This document shows, one piece after another, positions 22,815 through 33,578 of a stretch of 64,000 nt of DNA. The translations under genes were made by a program, and so were the position numbers. The stretch comes from Thermus sp. LT1-2-5 (GTDB lineage: Bacteria; Deinococcota; Deinococci; Deinococcales; Thermaceae). The stretch spans positions 124,001 to 188,000 of the forward strand of contig NZ_BSRG01000003.1 in the NCBI RefSeq assembly GCF_040363165.1, in the 5' to 3' direction. The notes beneath the pieces were generated by a model. The model searched no databases. It was not told where the DNA came from and worked only from the letters and a program-made list of their open reading frames with translations. Positions within the stretch are counted from its first letter, which is position 1. Each line of letters opens with the position of its first letter.

Positions 22815-23690
22815 ATGGACCTATCCCGCCTTTACGTCCCCGCTACCTTAGCCAACCTGGGCTCGGGCTTCGACGCCTTGGGGGTAGCCTTGGACCTCTA
22901 CCTGGAGGTGGAGGCGGAGCCGGCCCGGGAAGACGTCTTCCTCTACGAGGGGGAAGGCCAGGTGGCGGGAACGGACAACCTGATCCACCAGGGCTACCGG
23001 GCGGGGATGGCCGCCTTGGGCTTGAAGGCAGAGCCCTTGGCCATCCGCGCCTTCAACCCCATCCCCCTGGCCCGGGGCATGGGGAGCTCCTCCGCCGCCT
23101 TGGTGGCGGGGGTGGCCTTGGCGGACCGGGTTTCCGGCGGGCGGCTTGGGCGGGAAGGGGTGTTCCGGGTGGCCGCCCGCCTGGAGGGCCATCCCGACAA
23201 CGTGGCCCCCGCGGTCTACGGAGGGTTCGTGGCCGCCCTGAGCGACCCCCCCTTGGCCATCCCCTTGCCCAGGCCTGAGGGGGTGCGCTTCGTCCTGGCC
23301 GTTCCCCCCTACCCCGTGCCCACCCTCTTGGCCCGGGCCGCCCTGCCGGAAAGGGTACCCTTGGCCGATGCCGTTTACAACCTGGCCCGAAGCGCCCTCT
23401 GGCCCGCCGCCCTCTACTCGGGGCGCCTCGAGGCCCTGCGGGAGGCCTGCCGGGACCGCCTCCACCAGCCCCACCGGGCCCACCTCATGCCCGGGGTGCT
23501 GGAGGCCCTGGAAGGCGCCCTGGAGGCGGGGGCCCTGGCCGCCTTCGTGGGGGGGGCCGGGCCCACCCTGGCCGCCTTGGTGCGCCAGGGCACGGAGGAA
23601 CGGGTGGCCCGGGCCCTGGAGGGTTACCGCGGCCCGGGCCAGACCTTGGTCCTAAACCTAGGGGAGGGATACTTTTGGAAGGAAACCTGA
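22815..23690 (+). CDS. thrB: Homoserine kinase
   Basis: A 291-aa GHMP kinase that phosphorylates homoserine in threonine synthesis. The N-terminal VPATLANLGSGFDALGVALD and the ATP loop IPLARGMGSSSAALVAG are diagnostic, and the third GHMP motif is VGGAGPTLAAL near the C-terminus. I chose ATG at 22815 (MDLSRLYVPAT) over the in-frame TTG at 22803 because the family motif then begins at the usual distance. Its end overlaps the next gene by 16 nt. No thrC or hom is nearby. Confidence 0.93.
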   Translation: MDLSRLYVPATLANLGSGFDALGVALDLYLEVEAEPAREDVFLYEGEGQVAGTDNLIHQGYRAGMAALGLKAEPLAIRAFNPIPLARGMGSSSAALVAGVALADRVSGGRLGREGVFRVAARLEGHPDNVAPAVYGGFVAALSDPPLAIPLPRPEGVRFVLAVPPYPVPTLLARAALPERVPLADAVYNLARSALWPAALYSGRLEALREACRDRLHQPHRAHLMPGVLEALEGALEAGALAAFVGGAGPTLAALVRQGTEERVARALEGYRGPGQTLVLNLGEGYFWKET

Positions 23691-24415
23691 ACACCATCCC
23701 TCTTACGGAGCTTTTGGAGCTTATTCACGGCCACCGCCGCTCCGGGGTTTTGGAGGTGAAGGTGGGGCCTTTGCCCCTTTCCCTCCGCTTCTCCGCCGGG
23801 GAGGTGGTGGGGGCGGCGATCCTGGACTGGGAAGGCCTCGAGGCCCTCTTCGCCTTCCCCCTCCACCCCAAGGAAGGCCCCTTCCGCTTCCAACCCGGCC
23901 CCCCTTCCCAGGAGCGCCCCCTCCTCCCCTTCGCCAGCCTCCTGGGGGAGTGGGCCCGGGTAAACGACGAGTGGGACCGGTTCCGCACCCTGGTGGACTC
24001 TCCTAGCCGCGTCCTGGAGGCCATCCGTCCCAAGCCGCCCCTAGAGGTCTTCCAGGGGGGCAAGAGCGTCCGGGCCGCGGCCAAGGCCTGGGGGGTTCCC
24101 CTCCTCATCGCCATGGAGCGGGCCTACATGGGGGTAAGGGAAGGGGACCTCTACCCCTTGCGCCGCTACGCCTGGTACGCCCTGCGCATCCGCTACCAGG
24201 GGCGCAAGGGCAAGACCCTGGAGGAGTACGGCCAGCTCCAGGCCCTCCTGGACGGAACCCGCAACCTGGGGGAGGTGATCGCCACTGGGGTGCCCGTGGG
24301 CCTGGTGCGCCGCTACCTGGTCCAGGCCCTAAGCTCAGGGGAGATTACCCCCCAGGGCCGGGGCTGGCTCCTGCGGGACCTCACCTGGGAGATGGAAAAA
24401 GAAGGGGAAGCCTAG
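23675..24415 (+). CDS. DUF4388 (PATAN-like) domain protein
   Basis: A 246-aa cytoplasmic protein. The first ~90 residues have the DUF4388/PATAN pattern (IPLTELLELIHGHRRSGVLEV ... LRFSAGEVVGA). Such domains are common in two-component and gliding-motility regulators. The C-terminal part, rich in Arg and Tyr, contains KGKTLEEYGQLQALLDGTRN and a helix-turn-helix-like end, but I recognise no named domain. The TTG start overlaps thrB and has GGGAGGGA 5-6 nt upstream. Function unknown; a regulatory or scaffold role is inference. Confidence 0.65.
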   Translation: MEGNLNTIPLTELLELIHGHRRSGVLEVKVGPLPLSLRFSAGEVVGAAILDWEGLEALFAFPLHPKEGPFRFQPGPPSQERPLLPFASLLGEWARVNDEWDRFRTLVDSPSRVLEAIRPKPPLEVFQGGKSVRAAAKAWGVPLLIAMERAYMGVREGDLYPLRRYAWYALRIRYQGRKGKTLEEYGQLQALLDGTRNLGEVIATGVPVGLVRRYLVQALSSGEITPQGRGWLLRDLTWEMEKEGEA

Positions 24416-24427
24416 GCGCGCCTAGGC
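24410..24427. terminator. 18-nt perfect palindrome between convergent genes
   Basis: GCCTAGGCG followed by its exact complement CGCCTAGGC includes the stop codon of the DUF4388 gene. It lies 17 nt beyond the stop of the convergent thx gene. As RNA from either strand it can fold as a 7-bp stem with a CGCG loop. There is no T-tract, so a bidirectional terminator is only a guess. Confidence 0.35.
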
Positions 24428-24444
24428 CCCCAGGGTCCCTTGGC

Positions 24445-24528
24445 CTACTTCTTCTTGCGGGGACGGTACTTGCCGTAGGTACCCCGCCAGATCTTGCCCC
24501 TACGGGTGCGACGGTCGCCCTTGCCCAT
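24445..24528 (-). CDS. thx: 30S ribosomal protein THX
   Basis: A 27-codon gene encoding the tiny basic peptide THX ([16 protein letters not shown] followed by [11 protein letters not shown]). This protein binds a cavity at the top of the 30S head in Thermus and is nearly identical to the known T. thermophilus sequence. AAGGAGGG lies 6 nt before the ATG. It begins 11 nt after rpsT, so the two are one operon. Confidence 0.95.
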
Positions 24529-24539
24529 GCCTTCCCTCC

Positions 24540-24839
24540 TTAGGCGTTAGCCCCTTGGGTGGAAAGGAGCTGGTGGACCTTGCGCATCAGCCGGGACTTC
24601 CTGCGGGCGGCGGCGTTCTTGTGCAGGGTGGAACCCTTGGCCGCCTTGTCGATAAGGCTCTCGGCCTTGCGCATGATCTTGATGGCCTCCTCCGCCTTGC
24701 CCTCCTGGGCTAGCTGGACGGCCTTCTTGCTCAGGGTCTTGATGGCCGACTTCTTGGCCTTGTTGCGAAGCCGGCGCTTCAAGGATTGCCGGTGCCGCTT
24801 CAGAGCGGAAAGGTTCCTCTTGGGCTTCTTCTGCGCCAT
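24540..24839 (-). CDS. rpsT: 30S ribosomal protein S20
   Basis: A 99-aa basic, helical protein with the S20 pattern [18 protein letters not shown] at the start and [20 protein letters not shown] near the end. It binds 16S rRNA early in 30S assembly. A good promoter lies at 24879-24907, and thx follows in the same operon. Confidence 0.97.
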
Positions 24840-24878
24840 CGTTCTCCCCTTATGCCCCCTCGGGGCAGACCAGGCCTA

Positions 24879-24896
24879 AGTGTAGCACACCCCGCC

Positions 24897-24907
<11 letters not shown>
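24879..24907 (-). promoter_or_regulatory. Promoter of rpsT-thx
   Basis: On the minus strand a TTGCCC -35 (24907 to 24902) and a TACACT -10 (24884 to 24879) are 17 nt apart. The -35 overlaps the end of the upstream hypothetical gene. Confidence 0.7.
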
Positions 24908-27145
<2,238 letters not shown>

Positions 27146-27149
<4 letters not shown>

Positions 27150-28126
27150 AGCCCTTGGAGGTAGGCCAAGAGGGCCTCTAGCTCCCCCTCGCCCAGGGAC
27201 ACGGCGGGCATCTGGCCCCTTCCTTTCAGCACGATCTCCCGCACCGCCTCCGGCGCCTTCAGAATGGGGTTCCCCTTAAGCCTGGGCCCCACGCCCCCCT
27301 CCCCTTCCACCCCGTGGCAAAGGGCGCAGCGGGCCAAATAAACGCTTTTCCCGTCCTTCCCCCCTTGGGCCTGAGCCCGGGCCATGGCGATCAAGCCCTC
27401 CACCCGCTCCCGGGCCTCGCCCCCCGCCTCCAGGTACCGCTCCCAAGCGGCGATGGCCTGGTCCATCTCCCCCTTTTGGAAGTAGAGGTTCCCCAGGAAA
27501 AGCCATCCCTCCGCGGCCTTGGGGTCGGCGTGCTGGGCGATTTCCAAAAACATCTGCGCCTCCTCGAGCCTCCCCCCCATGAAGAGGAGAATCCCCACCC
27601 GCCGCACCGCCTCCACGTTCCGCGGGTCCTTCTTCAGCACCTCTAGGTAAGCCTCCGCCGCCTGGTCAAAGGCCTGGAGCTCGTAGGCCCGCCGCCCCCA
27701 GGCCAAGAGGTCCTCCACCGCCCCCGTCCGCTTTGCCTTATCCGCCAGGGCCCTGAGCTCCTGGGCCTCGGCCCTTTGCGTCACCGTGGTCTCCCCGGGT
27801 AGGCGGGGCAGGGTGTACCGCCAAAGGCCTACCCCCAGGAGGACCACCGCACCCAGGACCAGGGCCACAGGCAAGGGGTTGAAGGGGCGCCGCTCCGGGG
27901 GGCGGTACCCCTCCAGGGCCCTTTCCAGCTCCACCATGCGGGCCAGGGCGAGCTTTTTCGCCTCCCCCTCCAGGGCCTCCACCTCGGTGCGCAAAACCTC
28001 CAACTCCCGAAGGAGCTCCTCCCGCCTGGGCGGCTCGGGAAAAGGCTCCTTAGGGCCCCAAAGGGGCCTGAGGGCCAAGGCCAGCCCCAAGAGGAAGAGG
28101 ACCAGGAACAGCAGGGTGGCCGTCAT
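27146..28126 (-). CDS. ccmI: CcmI-like TPR cytochrome c assembly protein fused to a haem c domain
   Basis: A 326-aa protein in the CcmI/CycH position. It has an N-terminal membrane helix, a short coiled coil (ELLRELEVLRTEVEALEGEA), a second membrane helix at about 83-105 and a TPR array (about 130-245: AFDQAAEAYLEVLKKDPRN, AEGWLFLGNLYFQKGEMDQA). CcmI proteins of this kind hold apocytochrome c during haem attachment. Unlike them, this one ends with a cytochrome c domain: CALCH at Cys267/Cys270/His271 and a candidate axial Met306 (GRGQMPAVS). It overlaps ccmH and the Rieske gene by 4 nt each. Confidence 0.82.
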
Positions 28127-28542
28127 GCCGGGGGCTCCTTCAGGCGGCGCTCCGCCTCCTCCAAAAGCTCCTTGGGCACCTTCCTGGGACGGAAATAGGC
28201 GAAAAGCCCCCAGGCCAGGAGGAACAGGGCCACCCCGGGCAACACCCAGGCCCAAAGCGTCACCCCCCGCCGAGGCGGACTGTAGAGGATCCATTCCCCA
28301 TAGCGGTCCACGAAGAAGGCCTTGATCTCCTCCTCCGTCTTGCCCTCTTGAAGCATCTCGGCGATGATGCGCCGCATCTCCACCGCCACCCCCGAGTTGC
28401 TCTCGGCGGCGCTTTCCCCTTGGCACACGGGGCAGCGGAGCTCCCGGGCGATGCGGAACACCTCCGGGGAAAGGTCAGGGGGAGGCTCCGCTTGGCCCAG
28501 GGCGGGCAGGAAGAACAGGGCGAGGAACAGCACCCACCTCAC
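28123..28542 (-). CDS. ccmH: Cytochrome c maturation protein CcmH
   Basis: A 139-aa periplasmic thiol oxidoreductase that reduces apocytochrome c before haem ligation. It has a signal peptide (MRWVLFLALFFLPALGQA), the active site LRCPVCQGESAAES (Cys37/Cys40), the helical segment typical of CcmH (MRRIIAEMLQEGKTEEEI, FFVDRYGEWILY) and a C-terminal membrane helix. It overlaps ccmI by 4 nt and the CcmG gene by 4 nt. Confidence 0.92.
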   Translation of the reverse strand: MRWVLFLALFFLPALGQAEPPPDLSPEVFRIARELRCPVCQGESAAESNSGVAVEMRRIIAEMLQEGKTEEEIKAFFVDRYGEWILYSPPRRGVTLWAWVLPGVALFLLAWGLFAYFRPRKVPKELLEEAERRLKEPPA

Positions 28543-29075
28543 GGCAACGCCTCCTTTAGGTACTTCTCCAAGGTAGCCTGGTCGATGGCCCCGGCGTGGC
28601 GGGCCAGGACCCGCCCCTCGCCATCGATGAAAAAGGTTTCGGGCACCCCGTACATCCCGTAGTCCACCCCCACCCGGCCCCGGGGGTCAAAGACCTGGGG
28701 GAAGGTGAGGCCGAACTGGGCGATGAACTTCAGGGCCTCCGCCTCCTTGTCCTGGGTGTTCACCCCCAGGAAGAGCACGCGGTCCTTATAGGCGCGCCAG
28801 GCAGCCTCCAGCACCGGGGCCTCCTCGTAGCAGGCGGGATAGCACCAGCTAGCCCAGAAGTTGAGGACGATGGGCCGCTTCCCCAGGTGGTCGGAAAGGC
28901 GGAAGGTCTCCCCCCACTCCGCCCGGTAGGGGAGAAGGACGGGCAGGGTGAAGTCGGGGGCAGGGCGCCGCTCCTTGGCCAAGACCGAGGGGAGCTCCTT
29001 GGGGTTGCGCTGCATCCCCCAGAAGAAAAGCCCGCCCAAGGCCACCACCAAAAGGATCCAAAGCCAGGCCCTCAC
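28539..29075 (-). CDS. ccmG: Thioredoxin-like cytochrome c biogenesis protein CcmG/DsbE with CxxxC site
   Basis: A 178-aa membrane-anchored thioredoxin-fold protein (anchor at residues 4-20). The fold markers APDFTLPVL, VLNFWASWC and the cis-Pro loop YGVPETFFID are present. The active site reads WCYPAC, Cys78 and Cys82, with one more residue between the cysteines than the standard WCxPC. The codons TGC TAT CCC GCC TGC (about 28830-28844 on the minus strand) leave no doubt about the reading. I chose the GTG at 29075, in a GTGA overlap with ccmF, because the frame upstream is antisense-like and ccmF occupies it. Confidence 0.88.
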   Translation of the reverse strand: MRAWLWILLVVALGGLFFWGMQRNPKELPSVLAKERRPAPDFTLPVLLPYRAEWGETFRLSDHLGKRPIVLNFWASWCYPACYEEAPVLEAAWRAYKDRVLFLGVNTQDKEAEALKFIAQFGLTFPQVFDPRGRVGVDYGMYGVPETFFIDGEGRVLARHAGAIDQATLEKYLKEALP

Positions 29076-31003
29076 GCTGGGCTCACCCCCTTGGCCTCCT
29101 CTCGGCGCGCCTGCGGCCAGAGGATGTAGAGGGTTCCCAGGGCCATGAGCCCCCCCGCCACCCACATCCAGAAGACCAGGGGCGTGACGATGAGGCGCAA
29201 GGAGGCCCATTCGCCCTTTTCCCGGTCAAAGTCCATGAGGAGGAAGTAGTAGTCGTTCCCCGGGGTGTAGACCACCTTGGGGGCGGGCAGGGGGGAGTTC
29301 ATCTGGGGGTAGAAGTGGAGCCGGGGCCCCACCTCCCCGAAGCGGTCGGTCTGGACCCGGGCCTCCACGGCGAAGCGCCGCCCCTCGTCCAGGACCCGCA
29401 CCCCTTGGAAGGTGAGCCTTAAGCCCGCCACCTCCCAGCTTTCCCCTCGATAAAGGGTCTTCTCGCTTTCCAAGCGGTAGGTCTGGCTAAAAGCGATGCC
29501 AAGCCCCATGAGGGCCACGGCGAAGTGGACCACCAGGCTCCCCACCCGCCTGCGGTTTTCCAAAAAGCCCCAAGGGGAAAGCCCCGCCCGCACCCGCCCC
29601 AAGACCCCTTCCCGCACCAGGAGGAGAATGGCGGCCACGTTGTAGAGGAAAAGCCCCACCGCCAAGGAGGCCCCCACGGTATAGCCCCGGGCCAGCCCAA
29701 GAAGGGTTCCCAAGGCCAAGACGCCCAAAAGCAGGTAAAGGTTCCGCAAGGCCTCGGCCCTCGGCCTCCGCCAGGGCAAAAGGGGTCCCACCCCCATGAG
29801 GAGCAAAATCCCAGCCCCAAGGGGGGCGGAAAGCTGGTTGAAAAAGGGGGCCCCCACGCTCACCTTGGCCCCGGCGAAGGCCTCCACCAAAAGGGGGTAG
29901 AAGGTGCCCAAGACTACCACCAAGGCCCAACCGGCGAAGAAGAAGGCCCCCAGAAGGAGCGCCCCCTCCCGGGAAAAGGGGTGGAAGAAAGCGGTGTCCC
30001 GCACCTCGCGGGAAACCCGGGAAAGCAGGGCCAGGCCAAGCAGGGTGGCGAGGAGGAAGAAGCCCAAGAAGGCCGGCCCCACCGGGCCCTCGGCGAAGGC
30101 GTGCACGGACTGGATCACGCCGCTGCGGGTGAGGAAGGTGCCGAGCACCGTGGCGGCGAAGGCCAGGGTGACGAAGGCAAAGTTCCAGGCCTTAAAGGCC
30201 CCCCGGGTCTGCTGCACCAAGGCGGTGTGGAGGAAGGCGGTGGCGAGAAGCCAGGGGATGAAGCTGGCGTTTTCCACCGGGTCCCAGGCCCAGTACCCGC
30301 CCCAGCCCAAGACCTCGTAGCTCCACCACATCCCCGCCACCTTCCCGGCGGTGAGGAAGCCCCAGGCGATGAGGGTCCACCACCGCGTTTCCTCCACCCA
30401 GGTCTGGTAGCGGCGGGTGACCATGGCCGCCACGGCGTAGGCGTAGGGCACGCTTAGGCCCACGAAGCCCAGGTACATGAGCACGGGGTGGACGGCCATC
30501 ATCCAGTGGTTTTGCAGGAGGGGGTTGGGGCCCACCCCGTCCTGGGGCGGGTTGGGCAGGGTTTCAAAGGGGCTGGCGATGGTGGCCATAACCCCAAAGA
30601 AGAAGACCTGGACACCAAAAAGCACGGCGAGCACCCAGGAGGCCCGCCAGGGGTCCAGGGCCCGCCGACCCGCCAGGAGGGTGTAAAGGGTCTGCAAAAG
30701 CCCCCAGAGGAGGATGCTCCCCTCCAGGGCGGCCCAAGGGGTGACCAGGGTGACCCAAAGAGGGTCTTTCACCGAGTGGTTCTTGGCCACGTAGGCCAAG
30801 GAAAAGTCGTGGGTGAGGAGAGCCCACTCCAGGGCCAAAAAGGCGGCCAAGGCGGCAAGGAAGGTGGGGAGAAGGAGGGACTTGGCCCCCTTAAGGAAGC
30901 GCCCATCCCCCTGGAAGTAGGCCAAAAGGGCTAGGGCCAGGCCCAAGAGGCTAAAGGCCAGGGCCAGGCTCACGCCCAGATTGCCCAAAAGCGCCGGGGT
31001 CAC
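29072..31003 (-). CDS. ccmF: Haem lyase subunit CcmF
   Basis: A 643-aa polytopic membrane protein, the usual CcmF length. The WWD haem-handling motif is GWGGYWAWDPVENASF, and conserved His residues occur in NHWMMAVHPVLMYLGF and near TAFLHTALVQQ. With CcmH/CcmI it attaches haem from CcmE to apocytochromes. It overlaps ccmE by 4 nt upstream and ccmG by 4 nt downstream. Confidence 0.96.
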   Translation of the reverse strand: MTPALLGNLGVSLALAFSLLGLALALLAYFQGDGRFLKGAKSLLLPTFLAALAAFLALEWALLTHDFSLAYVAKNHSVKDPLWVTLVTPWAALEGSILLWGLLQTLYTLLAGRRALDPWRASWVLAVLFGVQVFFFGVMATIASPFETLPNPPQDGVGPNPLLQNHWMMAVHPVLMYLGFVGLSVPYAYAVAAMVTRRYQTWVEETRWWTLIAWGFLTAGKVAGMWWSYEVLGWGGYWAWDPVENASFIPWLLATAFLHTALVQQTRGAFKAWNFAFVTLAFAATVLGTFLTRSGVIQSVHAFAEGPVGPAFLGFFLLATLLGLALLSRVSREVRDTAFFHPFSREGALLLGAFFFAGWALVVVLGTFYPLLVEAFAGAKVSVGAPFFNQLSAPLGAGILLLMGVGPLLPWRRPRAEALRNLYLLLGVLALGTLLGLARGYTVGASLAVGLFLYNVAAILLLVREGVLGRVRAGLSPWGFLENRRRVGSLVVHFAVALMGLGIAFSQTYRLESEKTLYRGESWEVAGLRLTFQGVRVLDEGRRFAVEARVQTDRFGEVGPRLHFYPQMNSPLPAPKVVYTPGNDYYFLLMDFDREKGEWASLRLIVTPLVFWMWVAGGLMALGTLYILWPQARREEAKGVSPA

Positions 31004-31428
31004 TTGGCCTCCTCAATCAGCTTGCGCACCTCCTCGGGCGTCCACCCCGCCTTGGGAGCTTGGTAGCTTTCCGAGTGTTTCACCAGGAGGTTAGTGCCCT
31101 GGAAAACCCCCTCTTGGAAGCGGCCCTCCACCACCACCCCCTGGCCCTCCTTGAACATACCCGGGGGGGTACCCTTGTGGAAGACAGGAACCTCCGCCAC
31201 CCCGTCGGTGAGGACAAAACGGAGCTCCAGCCGGTCCTTGTCGTATTGCACCGTGCCCGGCTTCACCAGGCCCCCGAGGCGCACCGGGCGATTTTGGTAA
31301 CGGGCCTGATCCTGGAGGTACTCCGAGGGAGTGAGAAAGTACACCAGGTTCTGCCCCAGGCCCCCGAAGACGAGGTAACCCAGGGCCCCCAGGATGACCA
31401 CGAGGCCGAAGAGGTACTTGGTCCTCAT
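31000..31428 (-). CDS. ccmE: Periplasmic haem chaperone CcmE
   Basis: A 142-aa protein with a single N-terminal membrane helix and an OB-fold domain (LTPSEYLQDQARYQNRPVRL). The covalent haem-binding His is His118 in LLVKHSESYQAP, the counterpart of AKHDExYxP; Tyr122 is the downstream axial ligand candidate. The ATG overlaps the ccmD stop (ATGA). Confidence 0.95.
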   Translation of the reverse strand: MRTKYLFGLVVILGALGYLVFGGLGQNLVYFLTPSEYLQDQARYQNRPVRLGGLVKPGTVQYDKDRLELRFVLTDGVAEVPVFHKGTPPGMFKEGQGVVVEGRFQEGVFQGTNLLVKHSESYQAPKAGWTPEEVRKLIEEAK

Positions 31429-31523
31429 CTAGCCCTCCGGTAGCGCCAGAGGAGGTAGGCCAGATAGCCGAAGACCGCAAGGTAGGTGAGGACGTAGACC
31501 CAGGTGACGAAGACTTCGCTCAC
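31425..31523 (-). CDS. ccmD: Small membrane protein CcmD
   Basis: A 32-codon gene between ccmC and ccmE, with GTGA overlap to ccmC and ATGA overlap to ccmE. The product (MSEVFVTWVYVLTYLAVFGY then LAYLLWRYRRAR) is a single membrane helix with a basic cytoplasmic tail, as in all CcmD proteins. CcmD helps release holo-CcmE from the CcmABC complex. GGAGGAAGC lies just before the GTG. Confidence 0.88.
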   Translation of the reverse strand: MSEVFVTWVYVLTYLAVFGYLAYLLWRYRRAR

Positions 31524-32206
31524 GCTTCCTCCTTTTGGGCCTCGAGGGCCGCCACCAAGGCCCGAAGGCGCACGAAGCCCAGGTAGAGCAGGGTGAACAC
31601 GAAGAGGTTAAAGAGAAGAGCCTGGAGCATGGCTGGGTCCATGTGGATCTTGCCCGTGGTCAGGTCGATGGACTGGGTCTGGTGCAGGCTCCGCCACCAC
31701 TTCACCGACATGTAGCTGATGGGCACGTTGATGAAGCCCAAAATCCCCACCGCCGCCGCCGCCTTGGCCCGGAGTTCCGGGTCCTCAATGGCCCCCCGCA
31801 GAAGGAAGTAACCCACGTAAACGGCGAAGAGGATGGCGGTGGTGGTGAGCCGCGGCTCCCAGGTCCAGTAGACCCCCCAGGTGGGCCGAGCCCAGAGCAT
31901 CCCCGTCACCAAGGCCAGGCCCATAAAGACGAGGCCGATCTCGGCGCTGGCCAGGGCCACCCGGTCGTAGCGGGGGTCTTGGCGGAAGAGGTAGAGGAGG
32001 GAGTACAGGAAGGTCACGAAGAAGGCCAGATACCCAAGCCAAGCCCCGGGCACGTGCAGATACATAATGCGGGCCAGGTACCCCTGGTTCACGTCCGGCG
32101 GGGCGGAGAGGGCCAGGTAAAGCCCCACCGGCAAAAGGAGGAGCCCCAGGCCCAAGAAAGCCCAGGTGAGGGCGTCCGGTCGTTCAGGGTGTGCCGCCTT
32201 TAGCAT
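31520..32206 (-). CDS. ccmC: Haem handling protein CcmC
   Basis: A 228-aa six-helix membrane protein that loads haem onto CcmE. The WWD-type motif is WGVYWTWEPRLTTTAI, with flanking His residues in YLHVPGAWLGY and SLHQTQSID. GGAGG lies before the ATG, and a TATGCT -10 candidate is visible 18-25 nt upstream, within the 57-nt gap to ccmB. Confidence 0.95.
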   Translation of the reverse strand: MLKAAHPERPDALTWAFLGLGLLLLPVGLYLALSAPPDVNQGYLARIMYLHVPGAWLGYLAFFVTFLYSLLYLFRQDPRYDRVALASAEIGLVFMGLALVTGMLWARPTWGVYWTWEPRLTTTAILFAVYVGYFLLRGAIEDPELRAKAAAAVGILGFINVPISYMSVKWWRSLHQTQSIDLTTGKIHMDPAMLQALLFNLFVFTLLYLGFVRLRALVAALEAQKEEA

Positions 32207-32263
32207 CGCTTGCCTCCACGAACCTAAGCATAGCCGCCTCTTGGGTGAAAAATCTGTGGCCCT

Positions 32264-32974
32264 CTACCCTTCCATCACCACGGGGAAGAGGAGGGCTCCC
32301 GCGGTGAGGTAGACCACGTCAAAGACCAAAAGGAGCTGCCACCAAGAGGCCACCTCCACCAGGGGAAGCCCCTCCAAAAGCCCCGCCGTGGCCCGGACCC
32401 CCGCCAGGACCACGGGCACCACCAGGGAGAAGAGGAGGAGGGGCAAAAGCACCTCCCGCCCCCGTAGCCGGGCGAGGAGCCCGGCGTAAAAAGTGGCCAC
32501 GCTGGCGTAGCCAAGCCCCCCCAGGGCCAGGGTAAGGAAAAGGGGTAGGGCCTTTTCCAAGGGCAAATAGAAGAGCAAAGCGGCAAGGAAAAGGGCTAAA
32601 GCGGAAAAGGGCAAGAGGAGGAGCATTTGGAAGAGGAGCTTCCCGAAGTAAACCCACTCCTTGCCCCCGGGGGTGAGGAGGAGGTCATCCAAGGTGGCGT
32701 CCTCCACCTCTAAGGCGAAGGCCCGGCCCGAAAGGAGAGTGGCCAGGAAGGCCAAGGCCACCCACAAGACCCCGGGGGCGGCCCGGCGCAAGGTCCCCTC
32801 CTCCGGGCCCAGGGCCAAGGCCATGATGAAGAGCATCACCGCCAAGAAGGTCAGGGCGGAAAGCACCCCCGCCCGGTCCCGCACCTCCAGGCGAAGGTCC
32901 CGCAGGGCCAAAAGCCAGACCCGCCCCACCTCCAGGCCCCTCCTCTCCCCACCCCTTTGCGTTTCCGCCCTCAC
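32264..32974 (-). CDS. ccmB: Haem exporter membrane subunit CcmB
   Basis: A 236-aa membrane protein with six hydrophobic helices and the CcmB phrases ALRDLRLEVRDRAGVLSAL and LEDATLDDLLLTP-like (VEDATLDDLLLTPGGKEW). It forms the membrane part of the CcmAB ATPase that drives release of haem-loaded CcmE. The start overlaps the ccmA stop by 4 nt. Confidence 0.94.
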   Translation of the reverse strand: MRAETQRGGERRGLEVGRVWLLALRDLRLEVRDRAGVLSALTFLAVMLFIMALALGPEEGTLRRAAPGVLWVALAFLATLLSGRAFALEVEDATLDDLLLTPGGKEWVYFGKLLFQMLLLLPFSALALFLAALLFYLPLEKALPLFLTLALGGLGYASVATFYAGLLARLRGREVLLPLLLFSLVVPVVLAGVRATAGLLEGLPLVEVASWWQLLLVFDVVYLTAGALLFPVVMEG

Positions 32975-33537
32975 GCCGCCCCCAGCCAGAGGATCCGGTC
33001 CGCCGCCACCTCCGCCAAGGCCCGGTCGTGGGTGGCGAAGACCACCCCGCCCCGCTCCCGGGCCCGGGCCAAGGCCCTAAGGAGGAGTTCTCGCCCCTCC
33101 TGGTCCAAGGCGGTTTCCGGCTCGTCCAAAAGCCAAAGGTCGGGGGAAAGGAGCTCCAGGCGGGCCAAGGCCAAGCGCTTTTTCATGCCGCTGGAGAAGG
33201 CAGCGAGGGGCAGGTCCTCCGGCAGGCCATACCGGGCCAAGGCCTCGCGCCAGTCCCCCTTGCCGCCGTGGAAGGCCAGGTCGTAGAAGAGGTGTTCCTT
33301 GGCGGTGAGGTGGCGGTGGAAGGCGGGGGGGTTGGCGAGGAAAAGGGCCCTCCCCTCCCGCACCACCCGGCCCCGAGTGGGCTTCAAGAGCCCCGCCATG
33401 AGCCGCAAAAGGGTGGTCTTGCCCGAGCCGTTGGGGCCCAGAAGGGCCACAACTTCGCCCCGGGCCAGGGAAAGGTTAAGGTCCCTTAGGACCCACTCCC
33501 GACCGAAGCGCTTGGAAACGGCCTCGAGGCGCAACAT
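32971..33537 (-). CDS. ccmA: Haem exporter ATPase CcmA
   Basis: A 188-aa ABC ATPase, short as usual for CcmA. Walker A is GPNGSGKTT, the signature is an altered FSSGMKKRLALAR, and Walker B is LWLLDEPETALD, followed by the switch His in FATHD. A TAGACT -10 candidate lies 11 nt before the ATG in the 41-nt gap after ccdA, so the ccm genes may have their own promoter besides read-through from sox. Confidence 0.94.
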   Translation of the reverse strand: MLRLEAVSKRFGREWVLRDLNLSLARGEVVALLGPNGSGKTTLLRLMAGLLKPTRGRVVREGRALFLANPPAFHRHLTAKEHLFYDLAFHGGKGDWREALARYGLPEDLPLAAFSSGMKKRLALARLELLSPDLWLLDEPETALDQEGRELLLRALARARERGGVVFATHDRALAEVAADRILWLGAA

Positions 33538-33578
33538 ACTCCCTTCAGTCTAGGGGTATCCCCCGGGGACAAGGGTCC

